Shown: in pieces, positions 54,457 through 62,803 of the stretch
Numbering within the stretch: the first letter of the stretch is position 1
Layout: every line of letters begins with the position of its first letter
Notes under the pieces: generated by a model
The model's input: the letters and a program-made list of their open reading frames with translations, nothing else
What the model was told of the DNA's origin: nothing
The model's database searches: none
Source of the DNA: an uncultured Sphingomonadaceae bacterium
Lineage (GTDB): Bacteria > Pseudomonadota > Alphaproteobacteria > Sphingomonadales > Sphingomonadaceae
Assembly (NCBI GenBank): GCA_947493195.1
Contig: CANLQG010000001.1
Coordinates: 558,001 to 622,000 of the forward strand
Direction: 5' to 3'
DNA length: 64,000 bases
Made by a program: the position numbers and the translations under genes

Positions 54457-56166
54457 CTATTTGTTGGCTTCCCATTCCTCGCAGGCGTCTGCAGTAGTGG
54501 GAACGCCGTAATGCTTGCGGATGATGTCGAAAACGATCGCCTTCACGATGGATGCAGCCATCAGGGCGACCACGATCGAGAACGGCAGCGCGCCGATGAT
54601 CATGGTGATGCGGATCGCGTCAATCCCGCCGATGATCAGCATGGAACCGACCATGAACGCCAGGGCCGCACCCCAGAAAAGGATGTGGCGGCGGCGCTGG
54701 CCCTCGGTCTCTCCTGCGCCGTTGATAGTGTTGACGATCAGGATCGCGCTGTCGGCGCTGGTGACGAGGTAGGTCATCAGCAACACCACGACGAGAGCCG
54801 AGAAGGCCCATGCCATGGCAGGATCGAGCATGACCGCCAGCGTCGCATAGAGCTGGTCCGAGATACCGGTTCCGATAATGGCGCCATCACCAACGCCGCT
54901 CAGTTCCAGGTCGATCGCCGTGCCGCCCACCAGCGTCATCCAGACGAAACACATCACAGAAGGTGCCAGCAACACGCCCAGCACATATTCGCGGACCGTG
55001 CGCCCGCGCGAGATACGGGCGATGAACATGCCCACGAATGGCGCAAACGCGATCCACCATGCCCAGTAGAACACGCTCCAGTCCAGTTGCCACTGCACCA
55101 GCGCATCGCCGGTCTCGGTGCCGCCCGAAAACAGTGTCAGCGCATTGTAAGGCAGTGTGCGAATGTAATCGTAGAGGCCCACGCCCAGCAGTTCGAGCCC
55201 GTAGAGCCCCGCACCCACGAAGGCGAAAAGGGCGAGCAGCGCGAAGGAGAGGCCAAGGTTGATGTTGGAAAGCCACTTGATCCCCTTGCCCACGCCAGAC
55301 AGCGCGCTGATCGTCGCAGCGCCCACCAGTACCACCAGCGAAACGATGATCGCGGTCGGTGTCGAACTGCCGTCGGCTTCCAGCAGCCAGTCCCCCAGCC
55401 CCAGTCTGTCCAGCCCCGCCACGAACTGCTCCACGCCAAGCCCCATCGTCACGGCCACGCCCAGTATCGTGGCGACCACGGCGACAATATCGACCACGTG
55501 CCCGACCCCGCCGGACATTCGCGCACCGAAGAGCGGCGCCAGGGCCGAGCGGATCGTCAGCGGCAGGTTGCGGCGATAGGCGACATAGCCGATGGCAAGC
55601 CCGACCAGCCCATAGGTTGCCCAGGCGGCCAGACCCCAGTGCAGGAAGGTGTAGATATAGGCAGGCCGGACGGCCTCGGCGCTTATCGGGTCTATCGTGC
55701 CACGAATGATGTCCGGGTTGTTCTGGAAATGCGCCAGCGGCTCGCCGACGGAATAGGTGAGCATGCCGATCCCGATGCCGGCACCGAACAGCATGGCGAA
55801 CCAGCTGAACCGGCCGAATTCGGGCTTTTCACCTGGATTACCGATGAGAAGGCTTCCCGTTTGCGGCAGCACCGCCAGCCCCAGGGCCGTTACCATTACG
55901 GCTGCCACGAGATAGACGTACCACCCCGCAAAGGTCGAGATGATCGTGCTGTTGGCCGCAGTCAGCGTCTCGTTCGCACTGACGGGGAAGAAGATCGCCC
56001 ACATGATGATGAGCGAGACGATGATCTTGGACGGGATCGTTACGGCGCGGCTGAAACCGTTGTAGAAGCCTTTATCGTGCGTGTTGATCGGCAGGCCCAC
56101 CAGCGGCGGAGCGATCGGTGCGTCATCACCGTGGCCAACCGGAGTTGTCGGAACCTGCTGTGTCAC
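54457..56166 (-). CDS. BCCT family betaine/choline/carnitine transporter
   Basis: This secondary transporter has 569 residues and twelve predicted helices. FGAGIGIGMLTYSVGEP near residue 120 is the glycine-rich BCCT segment, and WWIAFAPFVGMFIARISRGR near 370 is the other signature. Substrates are quaternary ammonium compounds or similar compatible solutes. A GTG at 56166 is chosen for a GAGG site 8 bases upstream; longer readings have an unrelated arginine-rich N-terminus. No betaine-metabolism gene is adjacent. Confidence 0.92.
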   Translation of the reverse strand: MTQQVPTTPVGHGDDAPIAPPLVGLPINTHDKGFYNGFSRAVTIPSKIIVSLIIMWAIFFPVSANETLTAANSTIISTFAGWYVYLVAAVMVTALGLAVLPQTGSLLIGNPGEKPEFGRFSWFAMLFGAGIGIGMLTYSVGEPLAHFQNNPDIIRGTIDPISAEAVRPAYIYTFLHWGLAAWATYGLVGLAIGYVAYRRNLPLTIRSALAPLFGARMSGGVGHVVDIVAVVATILGVAVTMGLGVEQFVAGLDRLGLGDWLLEADGSSTPTAIIVSLVVLVGAATISALSGVGKGIKWLSNINLGLSFALLALFAFVGAGLYGLELLGVGLYDYIRTLPYNALTLFSGGTETGDALVQWQLDWSVFYWAWWIAFAPFVGMFIARISRGRTVREYVLGVLLAPSVMCFVWMTLVGGTAIDLELSGVGDGAIIGTGISDQLYATLAVMLDPAMAWAFSALVVVLLMTYLVTSADSAILIVNTINGAGETEGQRRRHILFWGAALAFMVGSMLIIGGIDAIRITMIIGALPFSIVVALMAASIVKAIVFDIIRKHYGVPTTADACEEWEANK

Positions 56167-56365
56167 GCGTAACCTCACTGTTCGAAAAACAACGCTGCGC
56201 CCGGCGCTGAAATGCGCATGTCGGGCAGGTCGTAGGGAGTGTTGCACGCGAGCATAGGGTTTTGCCCCGGCATTGCAAACGGGCCCAGGCGGCATGGAAC
56301 CTTGACCGGAAACCGCCGCGCAGCCAGAATTCGGATCGGGGCGCCGACTCAATGGGGGATTGACG

Positions 56366-57139
56366 ATGGCAACACAGGCACAGCCTATCCAGGCGCGATA
56401 CGGCGCAACGCGGTTTTACGCGATCATGGCGTGGATCATGTCCCTGGTGATCGTGGCGGGCTTCTCGCTCAACCTTGTAATGGGACGGTCCACATTCGCC
56501 GTGCCTGCCGCCTATCACGTGCATGGCGTCATCTTCATGAGCTGGATCGGGCTTTACCTCGCCCAGCACATGACCATGGCAAAAGGCGCGGTCGGCCTGC
56601 ACCGCTCGCTTGGAAAGCTCGCCTACCTGCTCGTGCCCGCGATGGTCTTCGCGGGCAGCGTGGTGATGGTGGTCGTCGCGCGGCAAACGGGCGGGCCGTT
56701 CTTCTTCGACGTCAATGTATTCCTGATCAGCAACCTCGTCGTGCTGTGGTGTTTCGCGGGCATCGCGCTCTGGTCGCTATCGCGCCGCCGCTACACCGGC
56801 TGGCACCGCCGACTGATGCTGGTGGCAATGGCCATACTGACGGGGCCGGGCCTTGGCCGTCTGCTGCCACTACCATTGATGATCCCGCATGCGTGGACGA
56901 TCACCGTGGCGCTTACCTTCATCTGGCCGGCCATCGGCATGATCGCGGATAAACGCCGCAGCGGGCACGTGCATCCGGCATATCTATGGGGCACGGCCAT
57001 CTATGCCGGCACGTTCTTGGCTTCGATGCTGCTCGCCAATTCGCCGCTGGGTTTTGCGATTACCGACTGGGTCATCGCCGGCACGCCGGGGGCGGAGCGT
57101 CCGATGGAGGCATTCCTGCCGCCGGGTTTCGCGATGTAG
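56366..57139 (+). CDS. Polytopic membrane protein with conserved-looking His residues, unknown
   Basis: This protein of 257 residues has about seven membrane helices. His residues sit at helix edges: YHVHGVIFMSW near 50, LAQHMTM near 66, GLHRSLGKLAY near 77 and YTGWHRRLMLVA near 146. The spacing resembles haem-binding membrane proteins, but no named family was recognised and a haem role is only a guess. The ATG follows GGGGG by about 8 bases. The gene appears monocistronic. Confidence 0.75.
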   Translation: MATQAQPIQARYGATRFYAIMAWIMSLVIVAGFSLNLVMGRSTFAVPAAYHVHGVIFMSWIGLYLAQHMTMAKGAVGLHRSLGKLAYLLVPAMVFAGSVVMVVVARQTGGPFFFDVNVFLISNLVVLWCFAGIALWSLSRRRYTGWHRRLMLVAMAILTGPGLGRLLPLPLMIPHAWTITVALTFIWPAIGMIADKRRSGHVHPAYLWGTAIYAGTFLASMLLANSPLGFAITDWVIAGTPGAERPMEAFLPPGFAM

Positions 57140-57211
57140 GCGGAACCCCCTCGCCAGCCGGCCCGTTGGTATTATAAGAGCGGCCGAACGCTATTTGACG
57201 GGACGACTTGC

Positions 57212-58198
57212 ATGAACGACCAGACTTCCATCCCCACCGGTATCGACCTGCGCGAGGAGATCGACCGCCTGCGCAAGGAGCGCAACGCGGTGATCCTGGC
57301 GCACTATTACCAGAAGCCCGAACTGCAGGACCTGGCCGATTTCGTGGGGGATTCGCTGGAGCTGTCGAAAAAAGCGGCGGAGACCGATGCCGACGTGATC
57401 GCCTTTTGCGGCGTGAAGTTCATGGCCGATACCGCCAAGATCCTTTCTCCCGAAAAGATCGTGGTGCTGCCCGATATGGAAGCAGGCTGCAGCCTCGAGG
57501 ATTCCTGCCCGCCGGAGAAATTCGCTGCCTTCCGTGCCAAGCATCCCGATCACATCGCGCTCACCTACATCAACTGCTCGACCGAGGTGAAAGCCCTGTC
57601 GGACGTGATCGTCACGTCCTCCAGCGCGGAAACGATCCTGTCGCAGATTCCGAAAGACCAGCCGATCATCTTCGGGCCGGACCGGCACCTTGGCGGATAC
57701 CTCAACCGCAAGTTCGACCGCGACATGCTGCTGTGGCCGGGCGTGTGCATCGTGCACGAAGCATTCAGCGAGCGCGAACTGATGAAGCTGAAAGCACAGC
57801 ATCCCGGTGCGCCGATTGCTGCGCACCCGGAATGCCCGCCCAACATCATCGACCATGCCGACCATGTCGGCTCCACCAGTTCCATCCTGCAATTCGCCAA
57901 GACATTCCCCGGCGACACGCTGATCGTGGCGACAGAGCCGCACATCATTCACCAGATGGAAAAGGCGCTGCCGGAAAAGACCTTCCTCGGCGCGCCGGGC
58001 GCGGACGGAAACTGCAACTGCAACATCTGCCCCTACATGGCGCTGAACAACATGGAAAAGCTGTACTTGTGCCTGCGCGACCTGGAACCGCGCATCGAGA
58101 TCGAGGAAGGCCTGCGCCTAAAAGCCAAGGCCAGCCTCGACAAGATGCTGGAGATGGCCAGCGGAACCATCGGCAAGGGTGACCTTGGACGGGTCTGA
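57212..58198 (+). CDS. nadA: Quinolinate synthase
   Basis: This [4Fe-4S] enzyme of 328 residues condenses iminoaspartate and dihydroxyacetone phosphate to quinolinate in NAD synthesis. AHYYQKPELQDLADFVGDS near residue 29 is diagnostic, and cluster-type Cys occur in EAGCSLEDSC and GNCNCNICPY. nadB and nadC are not adjacent. A hairpin overlaps its stop, and a DUF2254 membrane protein gene follows. Confidence 0.96.
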   Translation: MNDQTSIPTGIDLREEIDRLRKERNAVILAHYYQKPELQDLADFVGDSLELSKKAAETDADVIAFCGVKFMADTAKILSPEKIVVLPDMEAGCSLEDSCPPEKFAAFRAKHPDHIALTYINCSTEVKALSDVIVTSSSAETILSQIPKDQPIIFGPDRHLGGYLNRKFDRDMLLWPGVCIVHEAFSERELMKLKAQHPGAPIAAHPECPPNIIDHADHVGSTSSILQFAKTFPGDTLIVATEPHIIHQMEKALPEKTFLGAPGADGNCNCNICPYMALNNMEKLYLCLRDLEPRIEIEEGLRLKAKASLDKMLEMASGTIGKGDLGRV

Positions 58199-58218
58199 CG
58201 CGGCAGGGCACCGCGTCA
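58196..58218 (+). terminator. Hairpin at nadA stop codon
   Basis: TGACGCGG and CCGCGTCA form a perfect 8-bp stem with a 7-base loop that starts in the nadA stop codon. There is no T-tract after it, so it may be a stabilising hairpin rather than an efficient terminator. Confidence 0.4.
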
Positions 58219-58240
58219 TGCCTCGCGCGTTACCCTTCTC

Positions 58241-59566
58241 ATGAAAGCCGAAATCCTCTGGGTGTGGCGGCGGCTGAACGCCAACTACTGGTTCTATCCC
58301 GCGCTGTTTGCACTCACCTCTCTGGTGTTGGCCTTCATCTGCATAGCTGTTGATCGCAGCGGCTGGTCCGAATGGATCAACGACATCGGCTGGCTCGCCC
58401 CCGCCCGGCCCGATGGCGCATCCACCATGTTGCAGGTGATCGCAGGCAGCATGATCGCGGTCGCTTCCACGGTGTTTTCGATCACCATCGTCGCAGTCAG
58501 TTATGCCAGTGGCACCTACGGCCCGCGCCTGCTCACCAATTTCATGGAGGACAAGGGCAACCAGCTTTCGCTGGCCACCTTCATCGGTACTTTCGTCTTC
58601 GCGCTCACGATCCTGCGCACCGTGCGGGCGGAGGACGAGGTGGCTGCGACAGCCGCCGATGCCGCGGCCACCGCCCTGCCCGGCTTCGTGCCGCAGCTTT
58701 CGCTGCTGATCGCCTTCATGCTGATGATCATATCGGTGGGGGTGCTGGTGTTCTTCCTGAACCACGTGCCTTCCAGCATCCGCATCAACAACGTGATCAA
58801 GGATATCGGAGAGCGCCTGCAGAGCTCGGTATCCAAGACCTATCCCGACAACGGCAATGAGGACGTGCCCGTCCATCGCCCGCGTGGCCACCCGCTGCGC
58901 GCGGAGAAAGCGGGCTATATCCAGCTGATCGATTTCGGCGATCTCGAGAAACTTGCCCGCAAATGCGAGTGCGAGATCACCCTGATGGTTCGCACCGGAG
59001 ACTTCGTCCACGAGGGTATCTCGATCCTGGAGGTGGCCAAGGGATCGTGCGACGACGCGCGCATGGCGGAACTGCGTGCGTGTTTCACCCAAGGCTCGAG
59101 CCGTACGCCCGAGCAGGACCCGGAGTTCCTGATCGACGAACTTGTGGAAATCGGCCTTCGCGCACTGTCGCCCGGCATCAACGATCCCTTCACCGCCGTT
59201 ACTTCCCTGCACTGGCTGGGAGCAGCCACGGCTGATCTCGGGCGGCGACGCCTTGTGAAAGACATCTGCGACGCCGATGCAGAAGACTGCCCGGTGCATC
59301 CGATAACGGACGACTTCAAGCATTTCGTCCAGCGGGGTTTCGGCGGGATCCGCAGCGCGGTGGCCACCAGCCCGATCGCGACGAAGATCATGCTCGATAC
59401 CCTGCGCAACGCGGCGCTGACCATCGAGGGCGAGAAGCGCCGCGAGCTTTTGCTGGGAGAGGCCGCGCAGCTGCGCGAACAGGCCCGTCTGGCGCTGAAA
59501 GGGCCGGACCTGCGCGAAGTGGAAGATCGCTTCGATTCGGTGATGAAGGACTTCAAACGGCGTTAG
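58241..59566 (+). CDS. DUF2254 membrane protein
   Basis: This protein of 441 residues has about four membrane helices in the first 190 residues, with the typical segment TMLQVIAGSMIAVASTVFS near 65. The soluble part follows. The DUF2254 region ISPGIN-like ALSPGINDPFTAVTSL near 310 is clear. The function is unknown. The 3' end overlaps the converging EamA transporter gene by 14 bases. Confidence 0.88.
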   Translation: MKAEILWVWRRLNANYWFYPALFALTSLVLAFICIAVDRSGWSEWINDIGWLAPARPDGASTMLQVIAGSMIAVASTVFSITIVAVSYASGTYGPRLLTNFMEDKGNQLSLATFIGTFVFALTILRTVRAEDEVAATAADAAATALPGFVPQLSLLIAFMLMIISVGVLVFFLNHVPSSIRINNVIKDIGERLQSSVSKTYPDNGNEDVPVHRPRGHPLRAEKAGYIQLIDFGDLEKLARKCECEITLMVRTGDFVHEGISILEVAKGSCDDARMAELRACFTQGSSRTPEQDPEFLIDELVEIGLRALSPGINDPFTAVTSLHWLGAATADLGRRRLVKDICDADAEDCPVHPITDDFKHFVQRGFGGIRSAVATSPIATKIMLDTLRNAALTIEGEKRRELLLGEAAQLREQARLALKGPDLREVEDRFDSVMKDFKRR

Positions 59567-60461
59567 CGCGAGGTTCCGGCGGTGCCTTTGGCCCCGTCAC
59601 CCGCGCCAGCACCAGCGCGCTGCCCACCAGCACGATGCCCAGCAGGTCCAGCGGCACCAGCAGTTCGTCGAACGCCAGCCAGCCGATCAGCGCGGCCACG
59701 GCAGGCTGGGTGAGCAGGGCAATGCCGATCACCAACGGCGGAAAGGCTTTCAGCGAATAGACCAGCAACCCCTGGCCCACCAACTGGCTCGACAGGGCAA
59801 GCGCCAGCACCGGTGTCCAGTCCGTTGGCCAGAAGGGTTCGCCGGACAGTTGCGCCATGACGAACAGCACCGCCACGCTGGCGCTGCTGGATAGGGCGAG
59901 CAGGCTCCAGCTGCCGAAGCTGCGCCGGGCATCCTGCAACAGCAGCAGGTATCCGGCGTAAAGCAGACCCGCCAGAAGGCAGAACAGGTCGCCCACGAAG
60001 TTGGTTGCCGACAGCTCCAGCGAGCGGCCGAGCAGGATGGCCGCCCCCGCGAAAGCCGCGACGATCGCCTGCCATTCGCGCCCCTTCGGCAGGCGGCGCA
60101 GCATCACGAAGCCCCAGACCATCAGGATCACGCTGCCCGAGTTGCCGAACAGCACCGCGTTGGCGAGCCGGGTGTCGCCGATGCCGACGTGCCAGCTGGC
60201 AATGTCGAGGCCGAAGAACACTCCGCCTGCCAGCACCAGCAGGATTGCCTTTCGCGGAATGCCGGCCACGCGCTCTCCCCTGACGGCGGCGATCAGGAAC
60301 AGGAACGGCAAGGCCAGCGCAACGCGCCAGAATCCCGCGCTGACAGGCCCGGTGTCGGCCAGCCGAACCAGCCACGGCCCACAGGCGAGCGCCACGTTGC
60401 CCAGCAGCAGCGCGGCAAGGGCAAATACCCTTGCGCCGAGTGGCTGCTCGCCCGCGCTCAT
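59553..60461 (-). CDS. EamA/DMT family transporter
   Basis: This protein of 302 residues has ten predicted helices in two EamA repeats (a drug/metabolite transporter). The second repeat contains LLTQPAVAALIGWLAFDELL near 258, the usual end-of-family segment. The substrate is unknown. It is followed by nothing on its strand in the window and is preceded by a small lipoprotein gene 8 bases away and lipB. Confidence 0.88.
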   Translation of the reverse strand: MSAGEQPLGARVFALAALLLGNVALACGPWLVRLADTGPVSAGFWRVALALPFLFLIAAVRGERVAGIPRKAILLVLAGGVFFGLDIASWHVGIGDTRLANAVLFGNSGSVILMVWGFVMLRRLPKGREWQAIVAAFAGAAILLGRSLELSATNFVGDLFCLLAGLLYAGYLLLLQDARRSFGSWSLLALSSSASVAVLFVMAQLSGEPFWPTDWTPVLALALSSQLVGQGLLVYSLKAFPPLVIGIALLTQPAVAALIGWLAFDELLVPLDLLGIVLVGSALVLARVTGPKAPPEPRANAV

Positions 60462-60469
60462 GGTTTTCG

Positions 60470-60712
60470 CTATTCAGTCTCTTCGCTGGCGGAGGCGTCT
60501 TCCGCGTCTTCCCCGTCTTCGGCCTCTTCCATCAGCGGCGCCTGCGAGCGTACCTGGTCGAGCGGCAGCATTGCGTCGCTGATCGTGCCTTCCAGCACTT
60601 CGCCCGATGCCTCGCGCCCGTCGTCCTGGGTGTCGACCTCGGGCTCGTCATTGCAGGCCGAAAGCGCCAGCAGCAGAGGCGCGGCAACGGCCATGGTGCG
60701 GATGATGGACAT
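60470..60712 (-). CDS. Small acidic lipoprotein, unknown
   Basis: This protein of 80 residues has a signal peptide with lipobox LLALSAC (Cys about 20), so it is lipid-anchored. The mature part is strongly acidic and ends in a Glu/Asp/Ala/Ser-rich stretch (EEAEDGEDAEDASASEETE). No family was recognised. It sits between lipB and the EamA transporter, 3 bases after lipB and 8 bases before the transporter, probably in one operon. Confidence 0.7.
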   Translation of the reverse strand: MSIIRTMAVAAPLLLALSACNDEPEVDTQDDGREASGEVLEGTISDAMLPLDQVRSQAPLMEEAEDGEDAEDASASEETE

Positions 60713-60715
60713 GGG

Positions 60716-61390
60716 TCAGGCAGGCTCCGTTTGCGAAATGGCGGTCAGGAAATCCCCGGCGCGCGCCAGCAATGCCTCATCCCAGTCCCCGGGCGCAACC
60801 GTCTTTCCCAGCGCTTCCATGCTGGTGACACCGTATTCCGATATACCGCAAGGCACGATCCCGGTGAAATGGGAAAGGTCGGGCGACAGATTCACGGCGA
60901 AACCGTGCATCGTCACCCAGCGCCGCACGCGCACGCCGATGGCGCCGATCTTGGCTTCCGCGCCGCTGGCGTCGTGTGTCCAGATGCCGACGCGTTCGGG
61001 AACGGCAAAGGCTTCCACGCCGAAATCGGCGAGAGTGGCGATGGCCCACCCCTCCAATGCGTGGACGAACTGGCGCACGTCCTTCGTCCGTTTCTTCAGG
61101 TCGAGCAGTACGTAAGTCACCCGCTGGCCGGGACCATGATAGGTGTAACGGCCACCACGCCCGGTATCGACCACGTCGAACCGGGGATCGACCAATTCTG
61201 CCGCGTCCGCGCTGGTGCCTGCCGTGTAGACCGGCGGGTGCTCCAGCATCCACACCAGTTCCTGCCCCTCACCCGCGGCCAGCGCCAGGTTGCGCGCTTC
61301 CTGCTCGGCCAGCGCCTCGCGATAGGGGACCTGCCCCAGCGAGCGCCGCCATTCTATTGCCGGATCGGGGGAAAGCTGCGTGTCATTCAT
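60716..61390 (-). CDS. lipB: Octanoyltransferase LipB
   Basis: This enzyme of 224 residues transfers octanoyl groups from acyl carrier protein to lipoyl domains. [20 protein letters not shown] near residue 78 and the catalytic Lys in [10 protein letters not shown] near 140 are present, as is the Cys in [11 protein letters not shown] near 177. The ATG (MNDTQLSP) is preferred over an upstream one that lacks a ribosome site. lipA is not adjacent. It is the first gene of lipB, lipoprotein and EamA transporter. Confidence 0.95.
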   Translation of the reverse strand: MNDTQLSPDPAIEWRRSLGQVPYREALAEQEARNLALAAGEGQELVWMLEHPPVYTAGTSADAAELVDPRFDVVDTGRGGRYTYHGPGQRVTYVLLDLKKRTKDVRQFVHALEGWAIATLADFGVEAFAVPERVGIWTHDASGAEAKIGAIGVRVRRWVTMHGFAVNLSPDLSHFTGIVPCGISEYGVTSMEALGKTVAPGDWDEALLARAGDFLTAISQTEPA

Positions 61391-61456
61391 GGTTGGCGAT
61401 TGCGTGGCGGGTGCGAAGGCGCTTATCAAGGGGGCATTCGCGAAACAGAGGACTTT

Positions 61457-62293
61457 ATGGCGACGAAACTGGACCTAGGGCGTGCATGGAACGAGGCGAT
61501 GGCACTACTGTCGGCGAACCGCGACGTTATCCTGATCGTCGCGGCGGTTTTCTTTTTCCTGCCCAATGTCATCGCCACGTTGCTGCTGCCCGCGCAGGAT
61601 GTGCTGACAGCGCAACTGAACGCACTGGGAGACCAGCCCGATCCCGAAGAGATGATGGGCGTATTCGCCGATTTCTTCGGCCAGAGCTGGTGGATATACC
61701 TCGTCTTCGGTCTGGTGCAGGCGGCGGGCGTCATGGGCTTGCTGGCGCTGCTTACCGACAGTTCCCGCCCAACGGTGGGCGAAGCGCTGGGTTTCGGACT
61801 GAAAGCCCTCGTCCCCTACCTCGTCGCGCAGATCCTGTTCGGTATCCTGATGGTGGCGGTGCCGATCCTGCTGACCGGCATCGGTGCCCTTATCAGCATT
61901 GCCCTGGCATCGGCGATGGCGTTCATCGGACTGATCGTGGCGGTCTATATCTGGGTCAAATTCTCTCTGATTTCCCCGGTGATTGCCATCGAGAAGGTGA
62001 TGAACCCGGTGAGCGCGCTGGCCAGGTCGTGGAAGCTGACCAAGGGCAACTCCCTGCGCCTGTTCGCGTTCTTTGTGCTGCTGGTGATCTGTGCCGGGGT
62101 CCTGTGGCTGGTTGTCAGCCTGGTGCTGACGCTGTTCGGCGTGTTCGGAGAAGAGATCGGACTGTTCGCCATGGCCATCGGCAGCGGGCTGTTGAGCATG
62201 GCGTTCACCACGGTCATGCTGGTGGTGCTGGCGGCGGTTCACCGGCAACTGTCCGGAGCCGGTGGTGAACCGGTAGGGAAGACTTTCGAATAG
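61457..62293 (+). CDS. Glycerophosphoryl-diester-phosphodiesterase-membrane-domain-like protein
   Basis: This membrane protein of 278 residues has about six helices. [28 protein letters not shown] near 170-200, here cut to the recognisable [17 protein letters not shown], is the typical amphipathic segment of GPDPase-membrane or DUF975-like proteins. No catalytic domain is present. The function is unknown. The gene diverges from lipB 66 bases away. Confidence 0.78.
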   Translation: MATKLDLGRAWNEAMALLSANRDVILIVAAVFFFLPNVIATLLLPAQDVLTAQLNALGDQPDPEEMMGVFADFFGQSWWIYLVFGLVQAAGVMGLLALLTDSSRPTVGEALGFGLKALVPYLVAQILFGILMVAVPILLTGIGALISIALASAMAFIGLIVAVYIWVKFSLISPVIAIEKVMNPVSALARSWKLTKGNSLRLFAFFVLLVICAGVLWLVVSLVLTLFGVFGEEIGLFAMAIGSGLLSMAFTTVMLVVLAAVHRQLSGAGGEPVGKTFE

Positions 62294-62327
62294 ACTGAAC
62301 CGGCTGCCGCCTTGGGCGGTATCAGGA

Positions 62328-62672
62328 TCAGAGAATTTCCTCGACCCGTTCCACCGGGCGACATAGCCGCACGCCCTTCTCGGTTTCTACCAGAGGCCGC
62401 TCGATCAGCTTCGGGTCGGCGGCCATCGCATCGAGCACGCTGTCGTCATCGGCATCGGGCAGGCCGCGCTCCTTCGCGTCTGTTCCGGAAAGCCGCAGCC
62501 CTTCTGCGGGCGAAATCCCCGCATCGAAATAGAGTTGCGCCAGCTTCGCCTTGGTGGGCGGGTTCTTGAGGTACTCGATCACCTCCACGTCCACGTCCTC
62601 ACGCTCGTGCAGGATTGCCAGGGTGTTGCGCGATTTGCTGCATTTCGGGTTGTGCCAGATGGTCGCTTTCAT
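62328..62672 (-). CDS. arsC: ArsC-like glutaredoxin-dependent arsenate reductase
   Basis: This protein of 114 residues has the single redox Cys in HNPKCSKSRNTL (Cys about 11) and the Arg-rich end LIERPLVETEKGVRLCRPVE of the ArsC/YfgD class. It may reduce arsenate using glutathione and glutaredoxin. Related YfgD/YffB-type proteins have unclear roles, and no arsB or arsR gene lies nearby. The start MKATIWHN is supported by GGAGAAA upstream. It diverges from the siderophore receptor across a Fur box. Confidence 0.85.
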   Translation of the reverse strand: MKATIWHNPKCSKSRNTLAILHEREDVDVEVIEYLKNPPTKAKLAQLYFDAGISPAEGLRLSGTDAKERGLPDADDDSVLDAMAADPKLIERPLVETEKGVRLCRPVERVEEIL

Positions 62673-62751
62673 GGGGTTTCTCCGTGAACTGGTGCAGCCA
62701 TGCCCTAGCCCGGCAAAATAATTCTGCAATCGGCAGATTGGGTGTTGCCAC

Positions 62752-62766
62752 TGATAATCATTCTCA
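62752..62766. promoter_or_regulatory. Fur box upstream of siderophore receptor
   Basis: TGATAATCATTCTCA matches the 7-1-7 Fur site TGATAAT-n-ATTATCA at 13 of 14 symmetric positions. It lies 38 bases before the receptor start and 80 bases upstream of the divergent arsC-like gene. Iron-replete Fur (or an equivalent) should repress the receptor. Confidence 0.75.
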
Positions 62767-62803
62767 ATAGAGGCGCTGTTGCAAATCAATCGCATTAAGA
62801 CTC

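Noticed and set aside
54447..54465. AACAAAT / ATTTGTT hairpin as terminator of the BCCT gene
   Set aside because: The stem is AT-rich, and on the transcript strand it is followed by A-rich rather than U-rich sequence, so it is kept only as a palindrome within the intergenic region.
54427..56172. 581-codon frame antisense to the BCCT transporter
   Set aside because: It is rich in His, Asp and Arg repeats as expected from the reverse of a membrane protein, and BCCT signatures are unambiguous on the other strand.
60431..61456. Long in-frame extension upstream of the membrane protein at 61457
   Set aside because: It runs antisense to lipB and the lipoprotein gene. The protein-like part begins only at the ATG at 61457.
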